Shown one piece after another: positions 1 through 11,443 of a stretch of DNA of 64,000 bases. Position numbers and translations under genes: made by a program. How positions within the stretch are numbered: the stretch's first letter is position 1; each line of letters starts with the position of its first letter. The notes beneath the pieces were generated by a model. That model did not search any database and was not told the DNA's origin. It saw only the letters and a program-made list of their open reading frames with translations. The stretch is from Sipunculus nudus (Eukaryota; Annelida; Sipuncula; Golfingiida; Sipunculidae). Location of the stretch: positions 42,704,340-42,768,339 of the forward strand of contig CM049322.1 of NCBI GenBank assembly GCA_026874595.1, written 5' to 3'.

Positions 1-336
1 GGAATATCGCAAAAAATAAAATCAGGTGAACAGGGGGAATTGGAACAGAGTATAGCAGAAAAAAATCACACACACAGAACCTTACACATTACGATCTTGA
101 ACAACCCAAAGGAATAGGATGGGCTTTTAAATGTAATTTTTTAAGTAAAATGATTACTTATAAAGTAAACAGTACTTGTTTTAGGTCTTTATAATGTTAT
201 ATGAACCATTATTATCACATTCCTTAATTTGAACCGACTAATGCTTCAGAAAACACACATGAATATATTATAGATAATTATTGACTATGAAGACTGGAAT
301 TTCAAAAATGATTTTTTAGAGGGATAATACAAAACA

Positions 337-340
<4 letters not shown>
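1..340. other. Gene-free flank
   Basis: AT-rich sequence with a short CA run near 65-76. I see no exon, RNA gene or recognisable element. Confidence 0.5.
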
Positions 341-584
<244 letters not shown>

Positions 585-2332
585 TTTGTGTATATGCCTT
601 AATTCAACGATAGTTGACGCTAATACAATCACTGCTGTTTTGCACTTTGCTGATGCGAAAACTGCATTAATGAATTACTCTCGATATGCTTTCACTGCTT
701 AACTGACAAGGAACCCGACGCGAATAAATACGGAAGAACATAGTTTATACCGAATCAGAGGCAGTAACGCTGTATTTGACACCGTGCTTACCCAAAACTA
801 GCAAGAAGCTTGACTACCCTCTTGTCATGTGTTTCACTCATATGATATAAAGATTACTTATGCTAGAATTCTCCAGGAACACCCTCCCCGATAAACCAAA
901 TGGGTCTGACAGCTTCTTTGCTTGGAAAATATCGTAGATATAACGAGAGTATAAAGAAACATTCTACCGTGAAATTTTATGAAAGGAGCTTTGTATAAAT
1001 TGAAGCTCAGGCAACATTGTGAAACACAATGTTTATCCAGTGTAGTCAGTTGAGGGTACACTAGAAGGCATGTTGACAGACACATGCGTTATTTGCATAC
1101 ACATGCATATGTCGTTGAAGTCTCTTGTACGCGAAACGTACAGCTGCCAATGATAAAAAGATAGACCCAGAAAAATATATTCCAACAGTATTATTTCTAT
1201 ACAGTATAGAATTGTTTTTTTTAGATACTGTAAATTGTCATGGAATAAGCAGGTCTGATGCAAAATTGATAAAAGAAAGCAGGTTGATATATTTCGATGA
1301 AAGCATTAAGAAAAAAAAAATAATGTAATATACAAATTTTGCTGAAAATTTGTAAAGGGGTAGAGTAAAACTGCCTCCGTAATCCATTATATTATTGGAG
1401 GTAATCGGAATCAACATTATATATATTTTTGCCATAATCACAAATCGACAGAGTAAATATCATAAGGTACCTTTTTTTTTGTCCTCGAATAGAAGCCGCC
1501 GATTAATATGCGGTTGTTCTGCCACTCACCTGGTGAACTCGTGTTTCCAAACCATGACATTTTTTACATGAAACATGTACGTGTGAACGAATGACTGATT
1601 AGTAGATTCTGCTGGGGGTTTTTAATGTCCCCAAGAGACTAAGGACCCTAACTGGCGTGTGCATGCAATCCCCCCATCCCCCCCCCCCCCCACACACACA
1701 CACAAAGGGTTCATATATGAAAAAAAAATCAAACAATTGGCCGTACAATTAAAACACTGTTATCATGGAAAGATAATTCTGAATGTATCAAAATCAAAAT
1801 ACCTGTAAACCTATAAAACAGTGATCGTTTAAAGAGAGTCAACTCTCTGTCTCCTCACAACGGAAAATGCTCTTTATTAAAAGAAATGTGTTCCGCGCTT
1901 GAATTTGAAAGCTTTACTTCCTTTTGACCGAGTATAATTTCTTAATAGGCGATATAAATGGAAAATGGGGTTCATTGGGGATAACAGGACTTCTCCTGAA
2001 AAAGCGTGACAGGTAAAAAATGTTTTGTTAAATATTTGTAGAGGGTTAAAGTCAAGACTTATCAATATTCCATTTCACTTTCGAGGTAATAAGAATCACA
2101 ACAATATATATTTTCCTTAAAACCATTATGACAAAGGAGAATTCCTTTGTTCCCGTGTGGATTTATTTGTTCTTCATATCGCAAGGTGAACTCATTTTAC
2201 TGAAACATGACAGTGTTCACACATGAGACGCATACACGTAAACACATGACTGGTATTAGAGGATATTCTGTTGGAGGTCTGTGCGCCCTGACTACAGATT
2301 CTAGTTTGTTATCATATTAAAGATGACACAAT
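585..2332. other. Interval between inverted repeats, no gene seen
   Basis: Low-complexity patches only: an A run near 1310-1320, a T run near 1471, and a poly-C/CA tract at about 1672-1703. None of the short ORFs has a recognisable motif. Confidence 0.5.
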
Positions 2333-2391
2333 AGGAAGAACTTTTGCTCTGAAAACTTCACAAGAAGTGTACATAGTCCTATGTTTACTCT
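2333..2391 (-). repeat. Right arm of a 59-bp inverted repeat
   Basis: Reverse complement of 526-584 (57 of 59 bases). The pair bounds about 1.75 kb and could be the ends or fragments of a dispersed repeat. Confidence 0.85.
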
Positions 2392-2555
2392 AGTTGCGCA
2401 GCGGTGTCTTTGAAATAGTATGGTCCATTTTCAGCATGACTGCCCCGGAGGAATAGGAATACGCCAAAAGATATGAATATTGACTCGTGTATATATAAAT
2501 AAATATAACAAAAATAATAATATTCTTTATTTACAAAAAATCAGAAAATATTCAT

Positions 2556-2769
2556 GATGCCACGATGATAGTCGTTGACACCGATTGCGACGACTTCCTG
2601 GCAGAATTCAACTGCTTTGGTCAGGCTTGAGATCTATGCACCGAGCATTCAGTAAATGAACTCAGCAAGCAGACCAGACTTTCCAAAGATGTCCTAGATC
2701 ATGCGGACACACTTGTACAGCGTCTATGTCTCCCACCCAATGTGTACTGTGCAACCCAACACGATATCA
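2556..2769 (+). pseudogene. Lipocalin-like pseudoexon, copy A
   Basis: The frame reads IVVDTDCDDFLAEFNC, like the lipocalin segment IVDTDYD..AVQYSC of retinol-binding proteins. It then has TGA where the sister exon (8296-8467) has a Gly codon, and continues in frame with a D-LCTEHSV..LSK..VLDHADTLVQRLC..PPNVY pattern to a GTAAGG donor at 2770. The acceptor AG seen in copy B is not preserved. Intronic sequence after the donor is also similar between the copies, so this is a DNA duplication. Nonsense codon and lost acceptor argue for a dead exon. Confidence 0.6.
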
Positions 2770-2875
2770 GTAAGGAACGATAAAACTAAGCTAAGATTCT
2801 TAATATTAACCTTTGTTCTCTGTATCTTATTTTATTTTCTTTCTTAAGCATCCCAACACACATATGCATATAAAT

Positions 2876-3180
2876 ATAAACCGGCTTCTGTGTATCTGGA
2901 CAGAACGTAATGCCGTGAGATCGTGGGTTCGAATCTCAGCCGAGGCGGTAAGGTTTATCACGGTCTGTTCCTATTCAGGGTGGGCGCTCTGCAGGCGTAA
3001 TGGGAAGGCTGTGCTCCATAGTCGTGTATCACTCACATACTAGTGCGTCTTTGTGGGGTTCCTCGGTGTACCTCGAACGGGGATAATACTACATTAAGAA
3101 CCCACAAGTGCGGTAGACACCTGGTCTGGGTAACTTTAGGATACAAAGTAAAATGATATAAAGCGGGTGTTACCGCCCTG
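2876..3180 (+). repeat. tRNA-derived SINE-like fragment
   Basis: GGTTCGAATC at 2926-2935 is a perfect RNA polymerase III B box, in the context TCGTGGGTTCGAATCTCAGC of a tRNA T-arm. No convincing A box and no cloverleaf are seen upstream, so it is not a tRNA gene. The following ~240 bp lack ORFs and fit a SINE body. The ends are approximate. Confidence 0.5.
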
Positions 3181-3235
3181 TCAAGAAGTTCTTTTCGTGT
3201 TGTTACTTTCTTTCTCAGTAAGGGTGCTTTTTCAT

Positions 3236-3412
3236 GAACGCGTTTTGCAAGCGTTTGCCGAGCGGCTGCCGCGCGGCGAAAATCTAACCAGTTAAAAAGT
3301 CATGTGCTATTTCCATGTATGGGATTGCCGCGCGGCAAACGCACGCGTAAGTTTTGGAATCCAGCAGTGCCGGATTTCTGCGTTTTCCGTGCGGCAAACG
3401 CAGGGAAATTCC
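3236..3412. repeat. GC-rich GCCG(C/A)GCGGC palindrome cluster, MITE-like
   Basis: GCGTTTGCCGAGCGGC, TGCCGCGCGGC, TTGCCGCGCGGCAAACGC and CCGTGCGGCAAACGC appear in both orientations within 180 bp, in an otherwise AT-rich region. The arrangement suggests terminal or subterminal repeats of a small non-autonomous DNA transposon; the family is not identified. Confidence 0.5.
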
Positions 3413-3675
3413 GCCTACATGATGTCACGTTTGGGATTTCCCCGTATTTGTAATGTGGTTTTGTGTAAAATTCATGGGGTAAGGGTTTTAAAATAAAACA
3501 TGTGAATCATAAAAGTCTGGCTGATTTTTTTCTGAACATTTGAAGAATACGTAGTCATAAAAATGATAAATATATTATTGCCAAGCACAGACCTGATAAA
3601 GTTCATGAAACAGTATAAATTGAAAAGAAAAACCCAAATTAAAAATATAATAGTTTCATATAGTAGTTAATTAGA

Positions 3676-3711
3676 ATTATATATATATATAAATATATAT
3701 ATATATAATAA
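3676..3711. repeat. TA microsatellite
   Basis: Short interrupted AT run. Confidence 0.8.
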
Positions 3712-3885
3712 ATAATGTCTAGATAAATGCATACATGACAGTAACAAAAAAAATGTTTAGTTGGGTTTCTGAAATTGCAGAGGTCAGATCCAGCAAAATT
3801 CCGGCGTAATCTGGAAAGGATTCCCACCTAAAACCCCTGATAATCCGATTATGATTCAAGAGGCAGAGGTGGTGCGTATGTGTGA

Positions 3886-3929
3886 GTGTGTATGTGTGTG
3901 TGTGTGTGTGTGTGTGGGGGGGGGGGGTT
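3886..3929. repeat. (TG)n and poly-G tract
   Basis: A TGTG run is followed directly by a G homopolymer. The ~250 bp that follow contain no supported gene; a 67-codon minus-strand ORF there (3942-4145) has no recognisable domain. Confidence 0.8.
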
Positions 3930-4218
3930 ATATGTAGCGGGCTAATCCAAAATGGCTACAACAGTACGAACGTTGGAACTCCTTTTATACTTTTTTATTA
4001 ACATTATGGTTAACGTGCAGAAAAGGCATGACGCTACTGCTGATATCAAGGACGACCATCCTACCACGCGTGACTTTTTATAGCCGTTCTGTGGATTATT
4101 AAAGCTTACACGCTCCTGTTCGGTGACGTCACTCAAACCGTGCATTCAATTCATTCCAACAAAGAGTAGGAGCTCGTGCGTGTCATGCATGGCTGCTCTC
4201 CGAGTCTTGCTTATCTAA

Positions 4219-4248
4219 GCGATATGTATATCCTACATTAGTAGAGAG
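4219..4248 (+). repeat. Degenerate copy of the putative lipocalin first exon
   Basis: This 30-base stretch matches 6009-6038 at 26 of 30 positions (GCGATATG.ATATC.TACATTA..AGAGAG), i.e. part of the candidate signal-peptide exon. Upstream the frame is broken by a TAA. It may be another lipocalin relic. Confidence 0.4.
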
Positions 4249-4371
4249 TTTCCAACAGAAAAACGCAATGGTAAAATTATTAAATATCAGATAAGCTGTA
4301 CTCGTAAGGCCTTTACGTACTTGTTATTGTTATATCAAGTCTTTTTATATTATTTTTATATTTTTGGAAGT

Positions 4372-4375
<4 letters not shown>

Positions 4376-4421
<46 letters not shown>
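4376..4421. repeat. TA microsatellite
   Basis: Pure AT dinucleotide run. Confidence 0.9.
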
Positions 4422-4426
<5 letters not shown>

Positions 4427-4835
4427 TTAATTCGATATGAAGTCCTTTAACAATATAACTTTTATATTACTTTTATATGTTAAAGTTTCCGAACATTTCC
4501 ACCTGAATTTTGAATTTGCATAATACAACATTATATAAATTGTATATCTTGTCCTAAGATAAGATAAGAAATATATATATTTTTGAGAACCTACGAGACC
4601 AAATGTTCCTTCAAATGCAATCGTCTACTAAAATAAATTAATGCTTTGTTATATTTTCAGGTGTATGTGACCTGTTTATATTTCCTAGTGTTTGTTTTTT
4701 GCTTCAATATTATTATTAAGCATAACAAAAACTTGGATATTTTTTATATTTTGTCATTTAGTTGTATTAATAAAAAAAAATCTAAGTTTGTTAGTCTATA
4801 TTTAATTAATAACACCATTCAATCAGTTTGGTAAC

Positions 4836-4998
4836 ATCAAGTACTCATTAAAGTATTAGAACTCATGAGTACATTTTAGTCCTCGGTACTCATACTCGAG
4901 TACTTTTTTAAAAAGTTAAAAAGTACCCATACTTGTACTCGAGTACTTTAAAATACTCTGTACTCGTATTCAAGTACTTTAAAAGTACTCGGACCCAG
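4836..4998. repeat. AGTACT/CTCGAGTAC-motif repeat cluster
   Basis: At least eight copies of a GTACTC or GAGTAC motif, several joined as ACTCGAGTACTTT and AAAAGTACTCGG, in both orientations. Internally repetitive, self-complementary DNA of this kind is common in the ends of hAT-like elements; the family is not recognised here. Confidence 0.6.
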
Positions 4999-4999
4999 T

Positions 5000-5723
5000 T
5001 GTGGTTCAAACAGATGTATAGCTTACTTTAAAGTGTTGAAGTAAGCCAACTCGGGAGTCAAAGGCAAAACTGACGAATCTTGATAGACCTCATAGATCCG
5101 TTGTTAAGTCGTAAAGACAGGTTATGAGTTGTGGATTATTCCTAGTTTATTGTTTATAAACCAGAAGCATTGAGGACTTACTGATGACCCCACCATTAAA
5201 AAAAATATTCAGAACGGAGATCGATTCTCCAATGTGAACGTGGTAAAACCTTTTATTTATATACAGTTTGGTCACATTTCAAACGAGCCATCCCACATAG
5301 CTGTTACCTTAAATTTAAGAAATATAGATTTTTTCCTTAATACATTAAATCATCAATACCTTATTCTAAAGTCAGTTGTTCACTGTTGCACCCAAGAGCA
5401 AATAAGCTCGCCCTAGGGGTGCTCAGTAGTTAAGCATAGCACCCACGCTTATATCACAGATTGTGATAAGTTTTTCAAACTTCTTTACACTGTTATGTCT
5501 GTGTTTCCCCCTTTATATTCTATCTGCTTTCACAATGTATCAAGCAGTTATATTATAGTTAATAGCCACACGATGACTGTTTTGCATATATATCGGACAA
5601 TTACAACGTATAGATCAGGGGGAAATGGTGATAAAGTGTCAATGTCGTGAGATGGTTTTGCTAAACTTGTATCCAATGAATAAGAGACTATTAGTGTTAG
5701 GAAAATCGCTATTATTGCTAATT

Positions 5724-5726
<3 letters not shown>
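5000..5726. other. Gene-free stretch
   Basis: No motif-bearing ORF, splice-flanked exon or RNA gene recognised. Confidence 0.4.

Positions 5727-5778
<52 letters not shown>
5727..5778. repeat. TA microsatellite
   Basis: Pure AT dinucleotide run, about 200 bp before the candidate first lipocalin exon. Confidence 0.9.
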
Positions 5779-5781
<3 letters not shown>

Positions 5782-5978
5782 GGTAGGGGGCCTTTTGATA
5801 TTTCACAGGTAAATGCCATCATGCTTGGCTTAGTTTGGTGTTTGTTTAGGTCATAAAACCACACGCTCTCTTTCCGGTACAATTACTCTCATATACTGGA
5901 CACCTGTTTACATTTATTTCACCAGCCGGAGGATCCAAGGGGGCGCAAGCTGAGCGACTGTAGATCGTGAGAAATACC

Positions 5979-6086
5979 ATGGCAACAATGATAGTTCCGA
6001 CAATAGTCGCGATATGCATATCATACATTAACAGAGAGTGTAAGCTGAAAGACATACCTACTAAGGCAAATTATCAGGAGGAAAAG
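5979..6086 (+). pseudogene. Candidate first exon of lipocalin copy B
   Basis: ATG opens a hydrophobic leader (MATMIVPTIVAICISYI) followed by CKLKDIPTKANYQEEK and a GTAGGG donor at 6087. The tail resembles the lipocalin N-terminus, where a Cys and a 'P..NF' segment precede the G-x-W motif. Weak point: the exon ends in phase 0, while the next exon needs one base to complete a codon, so the join is off by one. Confidence 0.35.
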
Positions 6087-6724
6087 GTAGGGATTTACAC
6101 ACACACAGCTGTTTTTCTCCGGTATATGCGGACTCTTTAGAGTGCCGGTAGCCACCCCCTGAGCTATGGATAGAGGACATTATCATTTTTTTTTCAGACT
6201 ATTCAACTGTACAGTCCTAGAATGAAATTATAAAATTTCAAGTAAAGGTTTAAGTAACATGCTAATATTTACTCTCTGTGTAAAAAAAAGCACTTAATAT
6301 ATTCAGGATTATGTAAATGTTTTATTTTAAATAAATATTCTACAGGAATGTTATTTGTATAGGGTGTTGTCTATGCACCTGTAATATTTTATAACAGAAT
6401 AATTGGAATAATGTCATCTTAGACAACTTAGATTGTTTTTTTTCTTTTTCCTCTGATCTGTTTACTGGATATGTGTATTTTTTGCATTAATTACCGTTTC
6501 TCAAGAGTAGTAATATATATGTACTATATATATAAGATATATCTATAATATATATTTACATACAAATATAAAGAAAACTTTCTTTATCTTTCAATCTCGC
6601 ATTCGTTAGAATATTATATCGTACATTAAGGATATTTCATCGCTTTTATAACATTCAAGTTAATATTAATATGTGTATTTCAATACCTTACTATTTATAT
6701 TAAAACAGTATATTTATTATTTAG

Positions 6725-6856
6725 GATCGGGGGGCTGTGGTATGAGATCCGCTGGTATCCCCAGTCAAGTTTAACCGTCGATGACGGTTTCAACAACTAC
6801 GGCCATGTTTATGATTTCGAAACTCCCGGACGAAAGACTTTCCATGTGTTTTACAG
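6725..6856 (+). pseudogene. Lipocalin copy B, exon with G-x-W-Y-E motif
   Basis: After TTATTTAG the frame reads IGGLWYEIRWYPQSSL, the hallmark first structurally conserved region of lipocalins (G-x-W at the start of strand A), then GHVYDFETPGRKTFHVFY and a donor AG|GTAATG. It is 132 bp, starting with one codon base and ending with two. No stop interrupts it. Lipocalins are small secreted barrels that carry hydrophobic ligands. Confidence 0.7.
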
Positions 6857-7251
6857 GTAATGCATTTTAGTTTGACAGACGTGGTCATATCACCTGTCAT
6901 ATCACTACTTTTATATCCAACCAACTAAAAATTAATGATTTCGTAAAGAGACCTATAACATACGGATTTTAGTGTGTACTCAATTGCGCGATAAAGGACC
7001 GAGGGTGACGAAGGAAAGAACACCCCTATAACGTCGTCCGGCCGAGAACCTACCTGCGCCGAGTGTGTGCTTCGAAACGCACATTTTATGTCTCGACCAA
7101 ATCCTACAAGTATAGTGGCATGCGCCTTTGTTAGTGCTTTTCCAACTGACTGACAAGGTTAATCTATATAGGCCTTGGGAGTAGCGATATATGGCGGGCA
7201 GTTATAGACATATATATTGGACCCTAAGAATATGACCCGTTGTATATCAAT

Positions 7252-7303
7252 ATAATAATAATAATAATAATAATAATTATTATTATTATTATTATTATTA
7301 TTA
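7252..7303. repeat. Palindromic (AAT)n-(ATT)n triplet repeat
   Basis: About eight AAT units run directly into about nine ATT units, so the tract can fold on itself as one long hairpin. Confidence 0.9.
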
Positions 7304-7850
7304 TCATTAGAGGCTGATTATTGTCACTGTTTATTATTTTCAGCCTTTGGACAAAGGACGCTGAACATGTAACACAGGTTAATAAGAACGCAGCATTAGT
7401 ATAGAATATACATTAATGTATACATTAACTTTTTTAACTATGTTACGCTACAAAATCGCCACAGTCAATACGGTATACATAACGAAACCACTTGCAAATT
7501 GATAGCTTCAAAGGTGTACGTTTCCTATAAAAATATTAAACTTTTGCAAATATAAACACAATTATATAACACATATTACATTTAGTCTGTCGCATCAAAT
7601 GTATACGCCAAATCGATATTCACGGAGAAGAACCGATAATTTTATTGTACCCTCAATGGGTGGTTTCACAGTGTGGTAGTCTAACCAGTTGCTTATATTG
7701 AGTTCATATGGTATTTATTGCAAGTTCATCATCACTCGTAGTGCTAAGACTCAATCTTCTAAGACGTAGATATAGTATTTGCACTTTTCTGAGAAGTGAC
7801 TTCAGAAAACTCATATTTCAGCTGTCTATATGGCCGAACACTTTTTTCAG

Positions 7851-7930
7851 CAAAAAAGGAAAGTGCAAAAGAGGGAAAGACATGACGCTTACACGTATGC
7901 CGGATACAGCCAAATATATATTGAAATCAA
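7851..7930 (+). pseudogene. Lipocalin copy B, exon with DTAKYILKS
   Basis: Between CTTTTTTCAG and a strong donor AA|GTAAGT, the frame reads KKGKCKRG then TRMPDTAKYILKS, matching the lipocalin strand segment 'EDPAKFKMKY'. It starts with one base and ends with one base, so it joins in frame to 6725-6856 upstream and 8296-8467 downstream. Confidence 0.65.
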
Positions 7931-8108
7931 GTAAGTTTAACACAGCGCTTTGTAGAAGTGTTCCGTACAAACAGCGTGTGGTAGTTGTAAAATGATAATG
8001 ATAATAATTAAGTTGGTGCTCATTAGAAAATGAAAACATATCAACCCTTTTTTCAGGAATATCATAACATAAAGTATTAATCTTATTATCACAAAGGGTT
8101 CATGAGTT

Positions 8109-8112
<4 letters not shown>

Positions 8113-8166
<54 letters not shown>
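8113..8166. repeat. TA microsatellite
   Basis: Pure AT dinucleotide run inside the lipocalin intron. Confidence 0.9.
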
Positions 8167-8169
<3 letters not shown>

Positions 8170-8295
8170 GTATGTATAAGTATATCAGAGTAATCCAAAA
8201 CAACAACATTAAAAATAGTACTACTACTCATAATAATAATGATATGTGAGATGATAATAAATAAAAAATCATGCACGGAGTTGGTATGATTTCAG

Positions 8296-8467
8296 ATGTG
8301 ACGATGATAGTCGTCGACACAGATTACGACAATTTACTGGTAGAATTCAGCTGTTATGACCAGGCCGGGGATGTGTGCACATAACATGATCCTGGATTAC
8401 TTAGACAAACTTGCACAGCGCCTCTGTGTACCTCCTAATTTGTATGCGACACCTCGACACGATATCG
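8296..8467 (+). pseudogene. Lipocalin copy B, exon with VVDTDYD, frameshifted
   Basis: After TGATTTCAG the frame reads IVVDTDYDNLLVEFSCYDQAG, the conserved lipocalin 'TDYD..A..YSC' region, then stops at TAA shortly after DVCT. Compared with copy A a 41-nt segment is missing at the stop, which is not a multiple of three. The rest of the exon (LDKLAQRLCVPPNLY, HDI) continues in another frame to a GTGAGG donor at 8468. The deletion makes the encoded protein lose its C-terminal part, so I call it a pseudogene. Confidence 0.65.
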
Positions 8468-8549
8468 GTGAGGAACGATTAGACAAAACGGCCTTTCCTA
8501 ATATTAACCAATGCCATATGTATCTTTGTTCTGTTTTCTCTGTGTCACG

Positions 8550-9872
8550 TACACACACACAGTGATTGGCTTTTTGCTCGTGCGGGTTTCAAATTCGAGG
8601 TATTCGTGAAATTGGAAAATAAGTTCTTTGCCAGTAATATGACCATCTACATAGGGAATCAGTCCTTTATACCTAAAGACTAATATTACTGATAGGAACA
8701 TATCGTTTATGTTATCTGTATACCAAATATTGTTAATTTAAAGTATTTTGTATTATCTGCCATTAATGAACACGTATTTCCATTTCTCATATTTTCCGTG
8801 TATTTTTGTCGAATACTGAATTGGTGTTGAATGGGTTAGACTTTGCGAGCTTGTTAAATAATTGTTATAATAATCGATATAATATGTGTATATATATTGT
8901 TTGGAAAGATCGTTAAAATGGAACCTTAGAGAAAACTTAAATTTAATCTTTCGAATATAAAGCAACTCACACTATATATACTAGTGATTGTGTTTGTATG
9001 TACTATGGCTGCCTTTTCTTTGCGAATATTACAACCTTGCAATTGAAATCAAGCAAAAGCAAAGACGTATTAATCGCAGTACATGCAGTAATCACCGGCA
9101 ATTTGCAACAGCTCATAATAAATTGACAGTAACAGAAATTAGCCAGGTATTATAGGTTATAGGAATTAATCTTAATTTTGTAATAACATCAAAACCCGCT
9201 CTATTTAAATTAAGTAGGCTTTTGTGCGATCAAGAAACCGAAACCCGTCCAAAAAGTTTATATATATGAAATATAGGGCATTGCGTTAATGCGTTTATTC
9301 GGTTAGTGAGCAGACGACCCCTGGTGTTGCGATTATAGATAATTAATTCGGATTACCCACAGTTCAGTTAACCAGGAAAGGGGGTGGGGGGTTACTGAAA
9401 CGACATATCTCATTGAGAACCATAGAACGTCGGATCCCTTTCTTCAATATCTTCACGCCATAATGACTATAATTAAGTTTTTTTAAATTTTTATTTCTTA
9501 GAAAATATAAACCCGGTGTGCTCAATATAATCATGCAGTTTTTTTTCGTACTTTTACTTTCATCTTAAGTATGCATTTAATGCTACAGGCTTGTATTTCT
9601 TTTATCCATTAGCGACATGTTTTATAAACAAAGAAGCTTGTGGGGAAATTGGACTCACTCTTCAAAGAAAAAAAAAGAATTAGTACAGAAATCATATATA
9701 ATTATCATTATATTAAAGCTGTAGGAAAATATTTAGAATAAGGTGATAACGTTTACTTCAGATGCATGACAGTATTACGGGTAACCGTGTCAAGAAGAAA
9801 CCTTTAATAATAAAGGACATTGATAATGATCACTGAGAGACGCTTAATAAATGTTATAAACTTTCTTTTCAG
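8550..9872. other. Gene-free stretch
   Basis: AT-rich, with short CA and A runs. No recognisable exon or element apart from a G-rich patch near 9380. Confidence 0.4.
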
Positions 9873-9899
9873 GTTTCCCAAGGAGCAATGTTAACAAAG
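9873..9899 (+). other. Possible 27-bp exon downstream of lipocalin copy B
   Basis: CTTTCTTTTCAG precedes and GTACCT follows a 27-bp segment of the right phase (two bases, eight codons, one base) to join 8296-8467. Too short for homology; phase match alone is weak. Confidence 0.2.
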
Positions 9900-10285
9900 G
9901 TACCTTATTTATTACATTTTGTTTATTTTTCAATGGATATAAAACCACTTTATTTCTATTACGTTCGATAGTATAGTTTTTATTGTTTTAACATTTGCTT
10001 TATGGGGCAGCTCTTGTGTAAAGGGGGCTTTCACGCAGAATAATAGTTTAAAAACATTACGAAGAGCATTTTGTCTCCAGCATAGAAAGGAATGATATAT
10101 TGTAAATCATACAATAATATGTGATAAAACAAAGTGTACCACTTTAGAGAACAACAAGAAAAAATGGTTTAAAGCTCTATTAATAGATGGCGCTGACAGA
10201 TAGTCTGGAGTAGTTCTGTAAATAACAACTCTATAGTATTCTTCAACGGCCTGTAAAGAAGCAGCAAATATTTACTAAGATCCTC

Positions 10286-10298
10286 GGGGGGGGGGGGG
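10286..10298. repeat. Poly-G tract
   Basis: Thirteen consecutive Gs. Confidence 0.9.
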
Positions 10299-10503
10299 TA
10301 TGTAGGCTCAGACTATATCTCTAGATTAGTTTTACTATTAACAGGCGGTTTATCTGTACTCTTATTATTAACTGTCGCATATGAATACAAGCACTAGTGG
10401 CAAACCTTATATACAATGTCAATTTGTCACGTGATTAACTTTGTTGACATCATTGACTTATAGTTATTATACATATTATCTCCTTTTATTGTGTGTGTTG
10501 CAG

Positions 10504-10571
10504 GTCGGCCCAACCAAGGCTTGCTGGCGTTATTTGGAATGGCATATATCTGCCAGTTTCTGAATCCTTAA
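10504..10571 (+). other. Possible terminal exon of lipocalin copy B
   Basis: GTGTTGCAG precedes a segment whose phase continues from 9873-9899 and ends at TAA 10569-10571, reading RPNQGLLALFGMAYICQF. No lipocalin motif is visible, so the assignment rests on splice sites and phase. Confidence 0.2.
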
Positions 10572-11274
10572 TTGCAAATCAAAATAAAACTGATTACGAA
10601 AACCCGAGTCAACAGACTCCTAAATGATCCTATTGAGTCAGACATCAGTATGATAATACAAGAGTCTGATCTGCAGAGAAATTACTGTTGGGTTTCATGG
10701 ACCTATATTTTGATTCTGAGTTCCAGGACAAATTCAAGAGGTTTTATCTCATTGAGAATAAGATAGTGTATCACGATTGGGTAAAGACAAACGCATCTCT
10801 TCAAAAGTTATAGAATTCACATTTTTTGGTCATTGACCTTAAAGATTAAGGCCGTGGTCACTAGTTTTCAAACATGTCTCATGTATTTAAAAACGAATTA
10901 CAGAAATCAGATATAAAATATATATGGAGTATATAAGAATATCATGTGTTCGCCAAAAAAAAAGTATTTTAGGCTTATTTGACTTACGAGGTCTGGTCCA
11001 AAAAATCAGATTCGAATAGTTGATTGAAACAGATCTGTATCAAATTTTAGGGGGAAACGGGGTTTTGCAAACCTTACAGATGAGAGCAAAGGTCAAACTA
11101 ATTCAAACTCTTTCGAGTTACAGATGAAAACAAGAATATATGAAATTTCATGAAAAAAAATTAGTGAATTAGAAGTGTATTGGGTTCATAAGAAAACAAC
11201 AGACGATCCCGATATCGCCCATGACGACAGACAACATACTACATGTCTCCCCCATCCTAGACGACACAATGATA
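10572..11274. other. Gene-free stretch
   Basis: No supported exon or repeat family. The 64-codon ORF at 10572-10766 has no recognisable feature. Confidence 0.4.
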
Positions 11275-11320
11275 ATACTAATAATAATAATAATAATCAT
11301 CATCATCATCATCATCATGA

Positions 11321-11363
<43 letters not shown>

Positions 11364-11375
11364 AATAACATTAAT
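11275..11375. repeat. Compound triplet repeat (AAT/CAT)n
   Basis: AAT units, then about seven CAT units (11298-11318), then AAT units again. ORFs reading as poly-N/poly-H or poly-I/poly-M are artefacts of it. A short GAA run follows at 11427-11443. Confidence 0.9.
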
Positions 11376-11443
11376 AATAAAAACATTAATATGAATATTA
11401 TTATAAAAAAATATCAAGAATGAGATAAAGAAGAAGAAGAAGA

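Noticed and set aside
2881-2960. tRNA gene at the B-box match
   Set aside because: No A box, acceptor stem or anticodon arm can be folded; the context fits a SINE.
3942-4145. Possible LTR or gene on the minus strand
   Set aside because: No TG...CA ends, primer-binding site or protein domain could be found.
5846-6055. 69-codon minus-strand ORF with a hydrophobic start and a GKR site, resembling a secreted peptide precursor
   Set aside because: It is antisense to the candidate lipocalin leader exon, whose hydrophobic codons explain its own hydrophobicity; no homologous peptide recognised.
7344-7377. 34-bp candidate lipocalin exon with AG and GT borders
   Set aside because: Including it breaks the phase with the exon at 7851; skipping it joins 6856 to 7851 in frame.
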